In this document: positions 62,575 to 64,000 of the stretch, in pieces
How the letters are laid out: every line of letters starts with the position of its first letter
Numbering within the stretch: the first letter of the stretch is position 1
NCBI GenBank assembly: GCA_946480445.1
Contig: CAMLJN010000007.1
Location: forward strand, 62,001 to 126,000
Origin: an uncultured Buttiauxella sp.
GTDB taxonomy: Bacteria > Pseudomonadota > Gammaproteobacteria > Enterobacterales > Enterobacteriaceae
Direction of reading: 5' to 3'
Length of the DNA stretch: 64,000 nt
Translations under genes and position numbers: made by a program
The notes under the pieces: model-generated
Database searches by the model: none
What the model was told of the DNA's origin: nothing
What the model saw: only the letters and a program-made list of their open reading frames with translations

Positions 62575-64000
62575 TTATCCGTTATTCCAGGTTCCGGTCT
62601 TTTTTGCGTGTTCCCGGTCTGTCTGTAAAAAGTGGTAGTCGTTCTGCTCAGCCTGCTGGAGTTCCCCCTGCAGTATCTGACCAAAGTTAAAATCGGGCAT
62701 GGCTGGCGCTTCCAGCAGTGGGCGGCCCTCGGCCTCGATTTCCCGGCGCTGTTCGTCGACACGGGCGAGGCGGCGCTTCTTACGTTTTTCCATCGCGTCG
62801 TTCATGGCCGTAACTGGAACCGCTGCATGTTTGTTACCGTTCCAGATAGCCTCGCAGACGAACGAGCCATCCATCCGGCGAACGACCACGCGGGTGGCGT
62901 CGTGAATGTCGTAAGCGACCCGGACTTCCTCGGTGTCTACTGACAGCAGGGCTTCCGAGAAATAGTCGTTATTGAAAATCTGGAGCCAGCCACGGTTCGC
63001 CGTGCGGGTCATTTCCGGCATAAACGCCTCGCGTAACTCGATGGCGCTCAGATATTCGATTTCGTCGCCTTCTTCAGCCAGCGCGGCGCGGCGGGCCTCC
63101 ATAGGCGTCATATGTCTGCCGTCTACCTTTGGCAGCTCGCTATGGCGGTGAGTGTTGTTGTACTTCTCGACCTCCTCCTCGATAACTTCCAGCAGTTGCT
63201 GCCAGCTAGGGAGCTTTGCCAGCGCGTTGCGCTGTACCGGGTTAAGCTCCTTGTTCTTATCCAGCGCGTTAATGGCTGAATTGATAGCGCGGCTGGTGAC
63301 GCGGACGTGCTCCTGGTCAGCGCCGTGGCCGTTATACGTTGGGTATTTCTGGGCGATGGCGCGGGGGATCACACCGTTAAGACGTTCGATGATGCCTCGC
63401 GCCTGCGGGTTTCCGGGGATGCCGGTCATATGCTGGATCCCGAGACGGGGAAAGATACCCGTAGTATCGGCGTCCAGAGTTTTGTTCTTTTCACCGCCGC
63501 CATTATCCGAGTAAGTAAACAACGGTTTACCGAACCGGCTCATGGCGTGGCGATAAGCGTCCGCAACGGCGATCACGTTCTCGGCCAGCGCGAGGCTCCA
63601 GCCGACAACGACACGGGAGCGGCCATCAATAACCATTGTCAGTTCCGGGGTAAACGGGCGGCCATGAATCGGGTGGGCTACCTTCAGGTTCAGAGACTTA
63701 CCATCCGATATCCAGCAGCCGTTCACCGGCATAGTGGACCAGTCGCGCTTAACGTAAGTTTCAAGCGCTCGCGCAGCGGAGCCAGAGACACGGCCCCGGG
63801 CCTTTTCGCGGCGCGGGAGCTTATCCATCGCGCGGAGAACAGCGTGATACGACGGGCAAGCCGCCAGCATAGCGGGCTGGTCCGCGAAGTCTTTCGCCCA
63901 TTCGTCGGCGAACTCACGATATGCCGCCTGAATACTCGGGCCGTTAAGGTTGCGCCAGTGAGCCAGGAAACGCGTAAGCCATGCGATCTGTTCAGGGGCG
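62575..64000 (-). CDS. Mu A-like DDE transposase (5' end outside the window)
   Basis: At least 475 residues; the frame stays open to the window edge (APEQIAWLTRFLAHW is the first readable part), so the start lies beyond 64,000. The DDE core is visible: WISDGKSLNLKV holds the first Asp, LFTYSDNGGGEKN the second, and GIIERLNGVIPRAIA the Glu. The mu-type C-terminal beta barrel follows (VRVAYDIHDATRVVVRRMDG). It carries out replicative transposition of the phage together with the B protein. Confidence 0.94.
   Translation of the reverse strand, partial: APEQIAWLTRFLAHWRNLNGPSIQAAYREFADEWAKDFADQPAMLAACPSYHAVLRAMDKLPRREKARGRVSGSAARALETYVKRDWSTMPVNGCWISDGKSLNLKVAHPIHGRPFTPELTMVIDGRSRVVVGWSLALAENVIAVADAYRHAMSRFGKPLFTYSDNGGGEKNKTLDADTTGIFPRLGIQHMTGIPGNPQARGIIERLNGVIPRAIAQKYPTYNGHGADQEHVRVTSRAINSAINALDKNKELNPVQRNALAKLPSWQQLLEVIEEEVEKYNNTHRHSELPKVDGRHMTPMEARRAALAEEGDEIEYLSAIELREAFMPEMTRTANRGWLQIFNNDYFSEALLSVDTEEVRVAYDIHDATRVVVRRMDGSFVCEAIWNGNKHAAVPVTAMNDAMEKRKKRRLARVDEQRREIEAEGRPLLEAPAMPDFNFGQILQGELQQAEQNDYHFLQTDREHAKKTGTWNNG

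Larger units (their letters stand above)
33033..64000 (-). mobile_element. Mu-like transposable prophage (partial, right side truncated by window)
   Basis: All genes from 33184 to the window end are on the minus strand and follow the Mu order: transposase A, B ATPase, small early genes, GemA, Mor/C activator, lysis, terminase, portal, head, contractile tail, baseplate, tail fibre. The end at 33033 begins with TG, the terminal dinucleotide of Mu-type elements, and disrupts a reverse transcriptase gene. No Gin-type invertase, G-segment or mom gene is present. About 31 kb is visible; the repressor and left end lie beyond 64,000. Confidence 0.95.

Overview
The window reads as a chromosome segment of a member of the Enterobacterales. 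It has an enteric murQ-murP pair, a chaperone-usher fimbrial locus, a CP4-57/CP4-6-type island backbone (yeeS/yeeT/cbeA/cbtA, yfjQ, alpA, yfjI homologues) and a Mu-like prophage. Species cannot be assigned from sequence reading alone; I saw no tRNA, rRNA or CRISPR array.

Layout. (1) 1-5.4 kb, plus strand: murQ and murP (N-acetylmuramate uptake and use), a decayed ArsR/monooxygenase relic, a ToxR/CadC-type membrane regulator with a FidL-like partner, and an FNR-like regulator with all four Fe-S cysteines. (2) 5.5-16.5 kb: a LuxR-like regulator, an IS911-like relic, then a type-1-like fimbrial cluster (major subunit, five further subunit-like genes, a two-domain tip adhesin, two chaperones, one usher). 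The usher carries an in-frame amber codon. A second IS3-family relic (16.6-17.7 kb) contains an eight-copy GCTCAG microsatellite. (3) 17.8-26.5 kb: an integrase-less CP4-like island holding the CbtA/CbeA toxin-antitoxin block, a RadC-like protein, an ArdB/KlcA antirestriction gene broken by an amber codon, a DUF932 protein, two adjacent secreted proteins of unknown function, a Gp2/YagK-like gene and a DUF3987 (YfjI-like) gene separated by a TGTAGY repeat cluster that looks like an origin, and AlpA. (4) 26.6-33.0 kb: two AT-rich genes of unknown function, then a minus-strand pair: a retron-like reverse transcriptase (YVDD) and, 40 nt downstream, a 1283-residue protein with a PD-(D/E)XK-like nuclease motif and a STAND-type NTPase core. 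This looks like an anti-phage module. (5) 33,033 to the window end: a Mu-like transposable prophage, entirely on the minus strand, whose end lies inside the reverse transcriptase gene. Its early end (transposase A) runs off the right edge.

How the prophage works, by order: transposase and B ATPase replicate it; small early genes and GemA follow; a Mor/C-family activator comes next; then holin, M15 endolysin and Rz/Rz1 spanins; then small terminase, a DNA methyltransferase, large terminase, portal and head genes; then the contractile tail, baseplate and fibre. Three copies of a dyad (GCTGA-N6-TCAGC) lie immediately upstream of the lysis cassette, the protease/scaffold gene and a baseplate gene, positions that recall Mu's late promoters Plys, PI and PP. 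Two of the three sit just downstream of an intrinsic terminator. I propose them as the binding sites of this phage's Mor/C activator.

The most novel items are the reverse transcriptase-STAND nuclease pair split by a phage, the late-operator dyads, the origin-like repeats of the island, a G9 tract at the fusion point of two phage domains, and the expanded hexamer inside a dead transposase.
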